Below, piece after piece: positions 16,962 to 26,440 of a stretch of 64,000 bases of DNA (position 1 is the stretch's first letter; each line of letters starts with the position of its first letter). The DNA comes from Streptomyces liliiviolaceus (GTDB taxonomy: Bacteria; Actinomycetota; Actinomycetes; Streptomycetales; Streptomycetaceae), in NCBI RefSeq assembly GCF_018070025.1, contig NZ_JAGPYQ010000001.1, positions 2,728,001-2,792,000 of the forward strand. Direction: 5' to 3'. The notes beneath the pieces are model-generated. The model did not search any database and was not told the origin of the DNA. It saw only the letters and a list, made by a program, of their open reading frames with translations. Made by a program: the position numbers and the translations under genes.

Positions 16962-17510
16962 ATGAACGAGACGATGGTGTGCGTGGTGGGGAACGTGGCG
17001 ACACAGCCGGTGTTCCGGGAGACGGCGGCAGGTCCGTCGGCGAGGTTCCGGCTGGCGGTCACGCAGCGGTTCTGGGACCGGGAGAAGAGCGCCTGGCGGG
17101 ACGGGCACACCAACTTCTTCACGGTGTGGGCCAATCGGACGCTGGCGGCGAACGTGCAGGCGTCCGTGTCGCTCGGGGAGCCGCTGATGGTGCGGGGCAG
17201 GCTGAAGGTCCGCTCCGAGCAGCGCGACGGACAGTCGTGGACGGGCGCGGACATCGAGGCCTCGGCGATCGGGCACGATCTGGCGCGCGGCACCGCGGCG
17301 TTCCGGAGGACGCTGAGGGGCGACCAGGCGTCGGAGCAGGTGTCCGGCCAGTCGGCGGGCGGGTCGGCCCGCCCGGAGCCGAGCTGGGAGACGGAGCCGG
17401 CCGATCCGGCCGACGGGGCGGAGTCGAGCGACGGCGCTGAGCCGAGCGACGGGGCTGCGCCGACCGGGCAGGCGGCTCGGCGGCGGCGGGAACCAGCCTT
17501 GGCGGTGTGA
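16962..17510 (+). CDS. ssbB: single-stranded DNA-binding protein SsbB
   Basis: The protein has 182 residues. The OB-fold of SSB proteins is clear: MNETMVCVVGNVATQPVFRE, then ARFRLAVTQRFWDRE, then TNFFTVWANRTLAANV and GEPLMVRGRLKVR. The C-terminal 65 residues are low complexity (repeats of GAESSDGAEPSDG). They lack the acidic DDDIPF-type tip that binds partner proteins in the main SSB, as expected for the second SSB of Streptomyces. SsbB in S. coelicolor is reported to act in chromosome segregation during sporulation. I chose ATG 16962 with AGGGAGGGC upstream. The decamer array lies in its promoter region. Confidence 0.88.
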   Translation: MNETMVCVVGNVATQPVFRETAAGPSARFRLAVTQRFWDREKSAWRDGHTNFFTVWANRTLAANVQASVSLGEPLMVRGRLKVRSEQRDGQSWTGADIEASAIGHDLARGTAAFRRTLRGDQASEQVSGQSAGGSARPEPSWETEPADPADGAESSDGAEPSDGAAPTGQAARRRREPALAV

Positions 17511-17784
17511 CCGTGGTGACTGTGAGTGCTGAAACCCCGGCCTGACCGAAGTGCGGCTTATCAGTTGATGCGTTGCGAACGGTCCCGGTGGATTTGTCGA
17601 TAAGCGCGGCCCGTAACCGGCCCTGGCGATAACGATTCCGATTCGGATCACTGATCGGATGACATGACCGGGGAGGGAGCTGCGCCCCGTCCTTAGGATG
17701 CCGGGCATAGCTCTCGGGGCTGCTGATTCCGCTGGTGGGGCCGTAACCCTCCAGTTCAACGGGTCCCGCTCGAAAGGGAATTCT

Positions 17785-19200
17785 GTGCTTTCTTCGTTCT
17801 CTGCGCCGTCCGTGCACGGGCGAGGTGCCGCCGCCGCCCGCCTGGCCGCGGTGGTGCTCGTGTCCGGTCTCGTCGCCGTGAGCGCCGTGACCACCGCCGG
17901 TGCGGCCGTCGCGGACGAAGTACCTCTGAGTCAGGGCGGTGCGACGGCCACGATAGGCGGCCTGAAGACGTCCGGGCCCGCGATCATCCACGAGGAGGGC
18001 GGCGACAAGCAGGTCTCCGCCGGGCTCTTCGAGATGTCCGTGGACAACGGCGGCACCCTGCAGACCTACTGCGTCGACATCTACAGCCCGACGCAGAAGG
18101 ACGCCAAGTACCAGGAGACCCCCTGGAGCGGTACGTCGCTGAACGGGAACCCCGACGCGGGTCGGATCCGCTGGATCCTGCAGAACTCCTACCCGCAGGT
18201 CAACGACCTCGCCGCGCTGGCCGAGAAGGCGGGCGCCAAGGGCCTCACGCAGCAGGACGCGGCGGTCGGCACGCAGGTGGCGATCTGGCGGTACTCGGAC
18301 GGCGCCGACGTGGACGCCGTGGACCCGCAGGCGGAGAAGCTCGCCGACTACCTGCAGCGCAGCGCACGTGACCTGGCGGAGCCCGCCGCCTCCCTGGAGC
18401 TGGATCCGCCGGCGGTCTCCGGTCGTCCGGGCGAACTGCTCGGCCCGGTCACCGTGCGCACCAACGCGGCCGGTGTGACGGTGACGCCGCTCGCCGACGC
18501 CACGAGCGGGGTGAAGGTCGTCGGCCGGGACGGCAAGGAGATCACGTCGGCGACCGACGGCAGCGAGCTGTTCTTCGACGTGGCCGAGGACGCCCCGGAC
18601 GGTTCGGCCGCGCTGACGGTGCAGGCCTCGACCACCGTGCCGGTCGGACGGGCCTTCGCCTCCGAGACGAGGAGCCAGACCCAGATCCTGGCCGGTTCCA
18701 GCGAGTCGACGGTCTCCGCGGCGGCGACCGCGAACTGGGCCGGCGCCGGGGCGATACCCGCGCTGTCGGCCGAGAAGAACTGCGCGGAGGGCGGCCTCGA
18801 CGTCACGGCGGTGAACGAGGGCGACGAGGCGTTCACCTTCGAGCTGCTGGGCACTGAGCACACCGTCGAGGCGGGGTCGTCACAGACCGTGACGGTTCCG
18901 CTGCAGGAGGACCAGGCGTACGACTTCACGGTCGAGGGGCCGGGCGGTTACGAGAAGCGGTTCCAGGGTGTGCTCGACTGCAAGACGCAGAGCGGCGCCG
19001 CCGCCGAGGAGACCGTCCGGACACTGAACGAGCCGAGCCCCGCCACGGTCGGCGGCACGGCCGCCACGACCACGGACCTCGCCGAGACCGGCGCGTCGAG
19101 CGCGACCCCGGTGATAGCCGGAATCGCGATCGGCCTGGTCCTGATCGGCGGCGCCGCGATCCTCTTCATCCACAAGAAGAAGACACCTTCGCAGGACTGA
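17785..19200 (+). CDS. sortase-anchored surface protein with TQXA thioester domain
   Basis: The protein has 471 residues. GTG 17785 with GAAAGGGA 6 bases upstream gives a signal peptide of about 43 residues (hydrophobic core AAVVLVSGLVAVSAV). The thioester domain (about 55-215) carries the TYCVDI Cys (C96) and TQVAIW Gln (Q164). In this family these two link as an internal Cys-Gln thioester able to bind host or surface molecules covalently. One or two beta-sandwich-like domains follow. The C-terminus has a sortase signal LAETG (residue 432), a membrane helix and a KKK tail. LAxTG is the class E sortase motif of Streptomyces, which also anchors long chaplins. Confidence 0.92.
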   Translation: MLSSFSAPSVHGRGAAAARLAAVVLVSGLVAVSAVTTAGAAVADEVPLSQGGATATIGGLKTSGPAIIHEEGGDKQVSAGLFEMSVDNGGTLQTYCVDIYSPTQKDAKYQETPWSGTSLNGNPDAGRIRWILQNSYPQVNDLAALAEKAGAKGLTQQDAAVGTQVAIWRYSDGADVDAVDPQAEKLADYLQRSARDLAEPAASLELDPPAVSGRPGELLGPVTVRTNAAGVTVTPLADATSGVKVVGRDGKEITSATDGSELFFDVAEDAPDGSAALTVQASTTVPVGRAFASETRSQTQILAGSSESTVSAAATANWAGAGAIPALSAEKNCAEGGLDVTAVNEGDEAFTFELLGTEHTVEAGSSQTVTVPLQEDQAYDFTVEGPGGYEKRFQGVLDCKTQSGAAAEETVRTLNEPSPATVGGTAATTTDLAETGASSATPVIAGIAIGLVLIGGAAILFIHKKKTPSQD

Positions 19201-19463
19201 GAGCCGGAGCGGAGCTGAACTCGGGAGCCCGGCCCCACATCGCGCGAGCGGCGCGAGAGCGGCATCCGGAACGAGAACCCGCACCTTGACAAGTGAACAG
19301 TGAGTCATCGGACATGAACTCATTGTCGCGCCGACAGCTCACTGCCGACTGCCCCGTCCCAGCTCAGCGGCCTCCGCCCTACGCGTTTCCCCCGAGGGGT
19401 GGCGGTACGGCAAGATGGGGTGTATCTGCCCACTGCCGATTTCAAGCGTCCGGACGGTTTCTC

Positions 19464-21128
<1,665 letters not shown>

Positions 21129-21133
21129 TCTCC

Positions 21134-21553
21134 TTGCGGCACATCTACCGCTGCCCGCTGCGCTGGGCGGACATGGACGCGTACGGCCACATCAACAACG
21201 TGGTCTTCCTCCGCTATCTGGAGGAGGCGCGTATCGACTTCCTGTTCCGCCCGGACAAGGATTTCCAGCAGGGGTCCGTGGTGGCACGCCATGAGATCGA
21301 CTACAAGCAGCAGTTGGTGCACCGGCACACACCGGTGGACATCGAGCTGTGGGTCACGCAGATCAGAGCGGCCTCGTTCACCATCTCCTACGAGGTCAAG
21401 GACCCGGACCAGGTGTATGTACGGGCCCAGACGGTGATAGTGCCGTTCGACTTCGAGGCGCAGCGGCCGCGTCGTATCACCGCGGAGGAGCGCGAGTTCC
21501 TCCAGGAGTACGCGGACGACGCGGCCGGTTCCGCGGGGGCCGTCGCCGCATGA
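21134..21553 (+). CDS. acyl-CoA thioesterase, 4HBT hotdog family
   Basis: The protein has 139 residues. It has the 4-hydroxybenzoyl-CoA-thioesterase-like hotdog fold: RWADMDAYGHINNVVFLRYLEEAR carries the catalytic Asp in the D-x-x-G-H-x-N-N motif, followed by the VVARHEIDYKQQLVHRHTP strand. Such enzymes hydrolyse short or medium acyl-CoAs. The first plausible start is TTG 21134, giving LRHIYRCPLRW as in homologues. It lies 5 bases after ettA, so the two are probably co-transcribed. Its stop overlaps the next gene's ATG (ATGA). Confidence 0.87.
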   Translation: MRHIYRCPLRWADMDAYGHINNVVFLRYLEEARIDFLFRPDKDFQQGSVVARHEIDYKQQLVHRHTPVDIELWVTQIRAASFTISYEVKDPDQVYVRAQTVIVPFDFEAQRPRRITAEEREFLQEYADDAAGSAGAVAA

Positions 21554-22254
21554 CGGCCCTGCACCTCGTCGACGAGGGGGAGGCGGCGGATCTCGCCGCC
21601 TTCCTGGCCCGGCTGATCCACTACGACCGGGCCGCCGCGGTGCGGTTGCAGGCGTCGGGGACGACGCTCGCGGTGTTCGGCCGGCCGCCGTCGTTCGAGG
21701 TGCTCGCGATCCGTACGGCACGGCTCGCGAAGCCGTACGAGAACGGTCTCGACCTCACCCTGGACGTGACCGTCTCGGCCGGTGAACTCCTGGAGTCCCT
21801 CGACGAGGCGGCGGCCACGGCCGCCGTGCCCGCCGCCGTCACCGGGCCGCCGTGGGCCGGAGTGCTGCCGCCGCGCGGCGGCTGGCGGCCGGAGCCGGGA
21901 CTGCCCGGGCTCGACGCGGTGCGCACGATCGTGGCCGCGGTGGTCGCCGAATTCCGTTCGCGGATCGACGAGTTGACGCCCGAGGGGCGTACGCGGGCCG
22001 CGCTCGACGGGATCGGGCGGGAGATCTGGTCCCGGCCGGTCGGGGACACCGAACTCCCGGTACGGGCCGCCCACGCGGCTCAGTCGCTGGGCTTCCTCAG
22101 GCCCGCGCGCACCGCCTCCGCCTCTGCCGCCGCACCCGACGAGGCCCCGCTGCGGCTGCTGTCGTCGGGCGCGTGGCTCAGGCTGCGGACGCCGTACGGG
22201 ACGATCGCCGTGCGCAAGGCCGGGCTCGGGGCGCTGGACGTCAGCGTCCGCTGA
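21550..22254 (+). CDS. conserved hypothetical protein coupled to the thioesterase
   Basis: The protein has 234 residues and begins at an ATG overlapping the thioesterase stop by 4 bases. I do not recognise a named family. The start (LVDEGEAADLAAFLARLIHYDRAAAVRLQ) is helical. Residues 40-75 form beta structure including LAVFGRPPSFEVLAIRTARL. The C-terminus (LRTPYGTIAVRKAGLGALDV) resembles the end of an enzyme-like domain. It has no signal peptide or membrane helix. It seems to be a conserved actinobacterial companion of ettA and the thioesterase; the function is unknown. Confidence 0.82.
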   Translation: MTALHLVDEGEAADLAAFLARLIHYDRAAAVRLQASGTTLAVFGRPPSFEVLAIRTARLAKPYENGLDLTLDVTVSAGELLESLDEAAATAAVPAAVTGPPWAGVLPPRGGWRPEPGLPGLDAVRTIVAAVVAEFRSRIDELTPEGRTRAALDGIGREIWSRPVGDTELPVRAAHAAQSLGFLRPARTASASAAAPDEAPLRLLSSGAWLRLRTPYGTIAVRKAGLGALDVSVR

Positions 22255-22340
22255 GCGTTCCTCCTCCGGAGACCCCCCTTCAGCGGCCCCTTTCGACGCC
22301 CCCTCAGCGCCCCCTTTTCACGGCCCCTTTCGCCCGCGGG

Positions 22341-23336
22341 TCAGCGGTGTTCGCTGTCGTCCGGCCATACGCCGATGTGGTCCGGTTCGAGTTCCAGGGC
22401 GACGCGGTCGCGCATACCGAGGGCCTCGGTGTACTCGGCGGGCAGTTGCAGCCGCCCGGCCCGGTCGAGCATCGCGTACTCGCGGGCCACCACCGTCTCG
22501 TGGCCGGTCGTGGCGTCCACCTCGGTGCGGCGCAGGACCTCCGTGGAGGTACGGCCGTCCCGGATGGCGACCGTCCGGCGGACCTCGGTGGCGACCGCCT
22601 GGTCGTGCGTGACGATCACGATGGTCGTGCCCAGCCGCTCGTTCGCGGTGCGGAAGGCGGCGAAGATCTGCTCGGCGGTGTGCGAGTCGAGTTCACCGGT
22701 GGGTTCGTCGGCGAGCAGGACCGAGGGGTCGTTGGCCAGCGCCACGGCGATGGCGACGCGCTGCTGCTGACCGCCGGACATCTGGAACGGGCGGCGGTCC
22801 CGGCACTCCGCGACCTCCAGCAACTCCAGGAGTTCCAGGGCGCGTCGGGCCTGCGCGCGGCGGCCCTTGCGGGAGACGCCGAGCTGCATCGGCAGGGCGA
22901 CGTTCTGGGCGGCCGTCAGATAGGGCAGGAGATTGCGGGCGGTCTGCTGCCAGACGAAGCCGACGGTCTCGCGCCGGTAGCCGAGCCGGTCCTTCGCCCC
23001 CATGGTCAGCAGGTCGTGCCCCGCGACCCGGGCGGCGCCCGCGGTGGGGGTGTCCAGGCCCGCCAGGATGTTCATCAGGGTCGACTTGCCGCTGCCGGAC
23101 GCGCCGACCAGTGCCATCAACTCGCCCTCGCGGACCAGGAGATCGAGGCCCTGGAGCGCCTGTACCTCCACGCCGTCCGTGGAGAAGATCCGTACCAGCC
23201 GGTCGCAGGTGATCAGGGCGTCATGGCCGTAGGCGGGGCGGTCGCGGCGGTCGGCGGCGCGCTGGGCGAGGTCGGCGAAGGAGGGACCGGCCGGATTGGC
23301 GGAACCGGCGGGACCGACGGAGTCGGTGGTCGTCAT
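22341..23336 (-). CDS. ABC transporter ATPase with AbrB-like C-terminal domain
   Basis: The protein has 331 residues. The ATPase is of the MacB/LolD type: Walker A GASGSGKST, the Q-loop QQTARNLL, signature MSGGQQQR, Walker B VLLADEPTGELDS and H-loop THD. It should energise the two FtsX-like permeases encoded just upstream. About 45 C-terminal residues beyond the ATPase (YAMLDRAGRLQLPAEYTEAL ... DRVALELEPDHIGVWP) look like a SpoVT/AbrB swapped-hairpin domain, rare on ATPases. I start it at ATG 23336 with CGGAG 7 bases upstream; an upstream ATG (23402) has no good binding site. Confidence 0.9.
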   Translation of the reverse strand: MTTTDSVGPAGSANPAGPSFADLAQRAADRRDRPAYGHDALITCDRLVRIFSTDGVEVQALQGLDLLVREGELMALVGASGSGKSTLMNILAGLDTPTAGAARVAGHDLLTMGAKDRLGYRRETVGFVWQQTARNLLPYLTAAQNVALPMQLGVSRKGRRAQARRALELLELLEVAECRDRRPFQMSGGQQQRVAIAVALANDPSVLLADEPTGELDSHTAEQIFAAFRTANERLGTTIVIVTHDQAVATEVRRTVAIRDGRTSTEVLRRTEVDATTGHETVVAREYAMLDRAGRLQLPAEYTEALGMRDRVALELEPDHIGVWPDDSEHR

Positions 23337-23421
23337 CGGGCGTCTCCGGTCGTGGTCGTCATCCGGTGGCTCCGGCTGGTAGTCGTGGTCGTCGGGCGCC
23401 ATCGAGTGGCTTCGGGAGGGG

Positions 23422-26400
23422 TCATCGGGCGTCCCCCGCCCGCAGTTCCCTGACCGAACCCCGGCGTCCGGTCCACCACGCCTGGGCCGCGGCGATGCCC
23501 GTGGCGACCAGGAGCACGGCGAGCGCGGGCAGGAGCAGGGACGCAGGGTCGGTGTGCAGTGCGGCGGTGCCGGGGGGAGGGCTGTCGCCGGGGGTGGCGA
23601 GGGCCACGGCGGTCAGGTCGACGCCGGGTGCCAGGAGGCGGACCGCCGCCCAGCCCGTCAGGGCCCCGCCCACCGCGGCGAGCAGGGCCTGCGGCAGCGC
23701 TTCGAGCACGAGCAGCCGTCGGCCCTGGCCGCGGGTGAGGCCCATGGTGCGCAACCGGGCGAGCAGGGCGGAGCGTTCGGGAGCGGCGCGTACGAGGGCG
23801 AGCAGCAGCGCGAGTACGGCGTATCCGGAGGCGGCGGCGACCGCCACCGCGTAGACGCGTTCGGCGCCGGACTGGAGAGGGGAGTCGACGTACCGCGCGC
23901 GTTCGTCGGTCCGCAGGCGTACGTCCGCGGCGCTTCCCGCGGCCTTGCGCAGGGCGTCCGCGTCCATCCGGTCCCCGGTCAGCAGGAGGGCCGTCGGCCG
24001 TGCGGCGACGGCGCCGAGGCCGGCGCGGTCCACGACGAGGAAGTCGGTTCCCGAGACGGCCGGGGTCAGTTCGCGCACCACGGTGATGCGGACGGTGATG
24101 TCGCTGCCGTCCTCCAGGCGCACCGGGAAGGGCTGCGTGCCGAACCGCTCGGCGACGGCGGGGGAGGCGAGGGCGGGCAGCGGGGACTCGCTCGACGCAC
24201 CCTCCTTCGAGGACCCCGAGGACCCCGAGGACCCCGAGGACCCCGAGGACCCCGAGGACCCCGAGGACTTCGGAGGCTTCGCAGACTTCGAGGGCTTCGC
24301 GTCCGCCGGTGCCGTCAGCTCGCCCGCCGGGAAGGCCCCGAGGTGTGTGCTCCGCGCCAGCCGAGCGTATCCCTCGGGCTCCACGCCGGTCAGGGACACC
24401 GTCTCCGCGCCGGTCCCGGGCCTGGCCTGGTAGCCGATGCTCAGCGGGGTCACCTCGCGTACGCCGGACGCCGAGCGGAGCTGTTCAGGCAGGTCGGCGG
24501 GGAGTGCGCCCATCACCTCCACGCGGGCGTCGGCCCCGAGGCTCAGCAGGGCCGCCCGGTCCCGTGCGTCCGCGACGCCCGCGAGGACGGACCCGCCGAA
24601 CGCGGCCGTGGTGAGGGCCGTCAGCAGGGCGAGCAGGGGCAGCACCGTGGAGACGGAGGTGCGGCCCGCGCGGGCCAGGGAGAGATGCCCGACCGCACCG
24701 CGCAGCCGGCCCGCGGGACGGGCCAGCCAGCGCAGCGGCAGCGGATAGAGCCGGACCAGCAGGAGCGCGGCGATCACCCCGATCAGGACCGGTGCCAGCG
24801 CGACGAGTTGATCACCGGAGCCGGCGGCGGAACCGTCCAGGTCCGCCGGGTCGCCCGAGCCCGCCGCGCCGGCGGAACCGCCCGACGTGCCCCGGCTCCG
24901 CAGCGCGAACACCGACGCCGACGCCAGGACCAGCAGGGTGAGTTCGGCGACCGTACGGCGACGCGAAGGGCGTACGGACGCGAGGTCCTCGCGGGCGCCG
25001 TGGACGCGTACGGCACGGTGGGTGATCCAGGCGCGCACGGGCAGCATGGCGCAGGCGACGAGCGCGACCGCGGCGGCGGTCCAGACGGCGTACGACAGGC
25101 GGCCGTACGGGACGGCGAGCAGGGCGGCGGCGAGGCCGAGCGCGGCGGCCGGTACGGCGACCACCGCCGTCTCGGCGAACAGCCGGGCCGTCAGGCCGAG
25201 CAGGGAGACGCCCCGGGCGCGCAGCAGGGCGAGTTCGCCGCGGCGGCGGTCGGTGGTGAGGCCGCCGGCCATGAGCAGCACGACGGCCGCGACCGTGGCG
25301 CTGCCGAAGGCGGCAACGGCGACCAGGGGGCGGATGCCGGAGCGGAGTCCGGCGTACGAGGCGAGGACGTCGTCGAGGTCGGTACTCGCGTCGGCCTCCG
25401 GATCCGTGAGCGCGCGCACCTTCAGCAGCCCGGGGCCGGACTCCAGCGCGGCGATCGCGCTCGCCAGCCGGGGCAGTTCGCTCGCGGTCAGGGCGGCGGG
25501 GGAGGGGGCCAGCTGCCAGTAGCGGGCGGGGGCGCCGGGGGTGCCGAGGAGGGCCGGCGCGGCGTCCGGGGCCAGGAGGAGCGCGCCGAGCCAGTAGATG
25601 CTCGGCTCGGCGCCCTGGGCGGGCAGCCGTACGAGGGAGGGGGTGCGCAGGACGGGCTGGGTCGCCCAGTAGGCGCCTTCGCGGTCGCGGGGGGCGACGA
25701 TGCCGGTGACGCGTACGGCGAGCGGGGCGCGTTCGACGGCGGGGACGTGGATCACCGCACCGACCTCGATGTGGAGGCTCTCGGCGGTCTCCGTGGTGAC
25801 CGCGGCCTCCAGTTCCGGTGTCGAGGCGGTCACCGTGCCGTCGGCGCGCGGGAGTCGGCCCTCGCGCAGCCGGGAGTGGTCGGCGAGGCCGTTCTGCGCG
25901 ACGAGGGTCATGTGCGCGGGCAGTCCGGTCGGCCGCGGCAGCCACTTCTCCGGCGATTCGAGGGATTTGGTGGTGCGCACGCCGTACGCGGACCGGCCGG
26001 CGTCGGCGACCAGCGGGCGCTCGACCACCTTCAGGATGCTCCGGTACCGCTCGCGCACCGAGGCCGGCCGCAGGACCGACTCGCGTTCCTGCTGTGTGGC
26101 GCCGAGGGAGGGCGGCGGGGCCGACAGCTGCACGGAGGTCCTGAGGGCCGTCGCGTCGGCGACCGCCCGGCGCAGACCCGCGTCCTCGTAGCGGTCGACG
26201 GCCCGTGGGAAGGACGCGGCCAGGCAGACGGTCGCCAGCACCAGCAGGGCGAGGGCGACGGTGGCGCCGGGCGCGGCGCGCAGCCGGGTACGGATCCAGG
26301 GGGCGACGACGGGGGGTCCGGCATCCCGACGCGTGAAGGTCCGGCGGCGGCCCGTCCCACTCACCTCTCCGCCCGTACCCCTCATCTCTCCGTCCGTCCC

Positions 26401-26439
26401 TCTCGCCTCTCCGCCCGTTTCGCTCTCCTCCCTGCCCAT
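23422..26439 (-). CDS. FtsX-like ABC permease (second)
   Basis: The protein has 1005 residues. It has the MacB-type layout: one N-terminal membrane helix (ATVALALLVLATVCLAA), a large extracellular domain of about 270 residues, two groups of membrane helices around a second extracellular domain, and a C-terminal FtsX domain with an ARLRTMGLTRGQ coupling segment. The ATG at 26439 lies two bases after the previous gene's stop; GGAGGTGAG overlaps that stop. Two low-complexity parts stand out: the N-terminal repeat (GETGGEARGTDGEMRGTGG) and an SSG tract at 24209-24271 in the second outer domain. The exported substrate is unknown; lipids or peptides are usual for this type. Confidence 0.9.
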   Translation of the reverse strand: MGREESETGGEARGTDGEMRGTGGEVSGTGRRRTFTRRDAGPPVVAPWIRTRLRAAPGATVALALLVLATVCLAASFPRAVDRYEDAGLRRAVADATALRTSVQLSAPPPSLGATQQERESVLRPASVRERYRSILKVVERPLVADAGRSAYGVRTTKSLESPEKWLPRPTGLPAHMTLVAQNGLADHSRLREGRLPRADGTVTASTPELEAAVTTETAESLHIEVGAVIHVPAVERAPLAVRVTGIVAPRDREGAYWATQPVLRTPSLVRLPAQGAEPSIYWLGALLLAPDAAPALLGTPGAPARYWQLAPSPAALTASELPRLASAIAALESGPGLLKVRALTDPEADASTDLDDVLASYAGLRSGIRPLVAVAAFGSATVAAVVLLMAGGLTTDRRRGELALLRARGVSLLGLTARLFAETAVVAVPAAALGLAAALLAVPYGRLSYAVWTAAAVALVACAMLPVRAWITHRAVRVHGAREDLASVRPSRRRTVAELTLLVLASASVFALRSRGTSGGSAGAAGSGDPADLDGSAAGSGDQLVALAPVLIGVIAALLLVRLYPLPLRWLARPAGRLRGAVGHLSLARAGRTSVSTVLPLLALLTALTTAAFGGSVLAGVADARDRAALLSLGADARVEVMGALPADLPEQLRSASGVREVTPLSIGYQARPGTGAETVSLTGVEPEGYARLARSTHLGAFPAGELTAPADAKPSKSAKPPKSSGSSGSSGSSGSSGSSGSSKEGASSESPLPALASPAVAERFGTQPFPVRLEDGSDITVRITVVRELTPAVSGTDFLVVDRAGLGAVAARPTALLLTGDRMDADALRKAAGSAADVRLRTDERARYVDSPLQSGAERVYAVAVAAASGYAVLALLLALVRAAPERSALLARLRTMGLTRGQGRRLLVLEALPQALLAAVGGALTGWAAVRLLAPGVDLTAVALATPGDSPPPGTAALHTDPASLLLPALAVLLVATGIAAAQAWWTGRRGSVRELRAGDAR
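24209..24271. repeat. 9-bp minisatellite in the permease gene
   Basis: Six exact tandem copies of GAGGACCCC plus a seventh diverged copy encode a run of Ser-Ser-Gly on the minus strand. Copy-number changes would keep the reading frame. Confidence 0.95.
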
Positions 26440-26440
26440 C

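Noticed and set aside
19286..19315. TTGACA at 19286 as an ettA promoter
   Set aside because: The -35 matches consensus, but no acceptable -10 lies 16-18 bases downstream.
24209..24271. Regular repeats that could suggest a CRISPR array
   Set aside because: Nine-base head-to-tail units without spacers, inside a coding region; a minisatellite.
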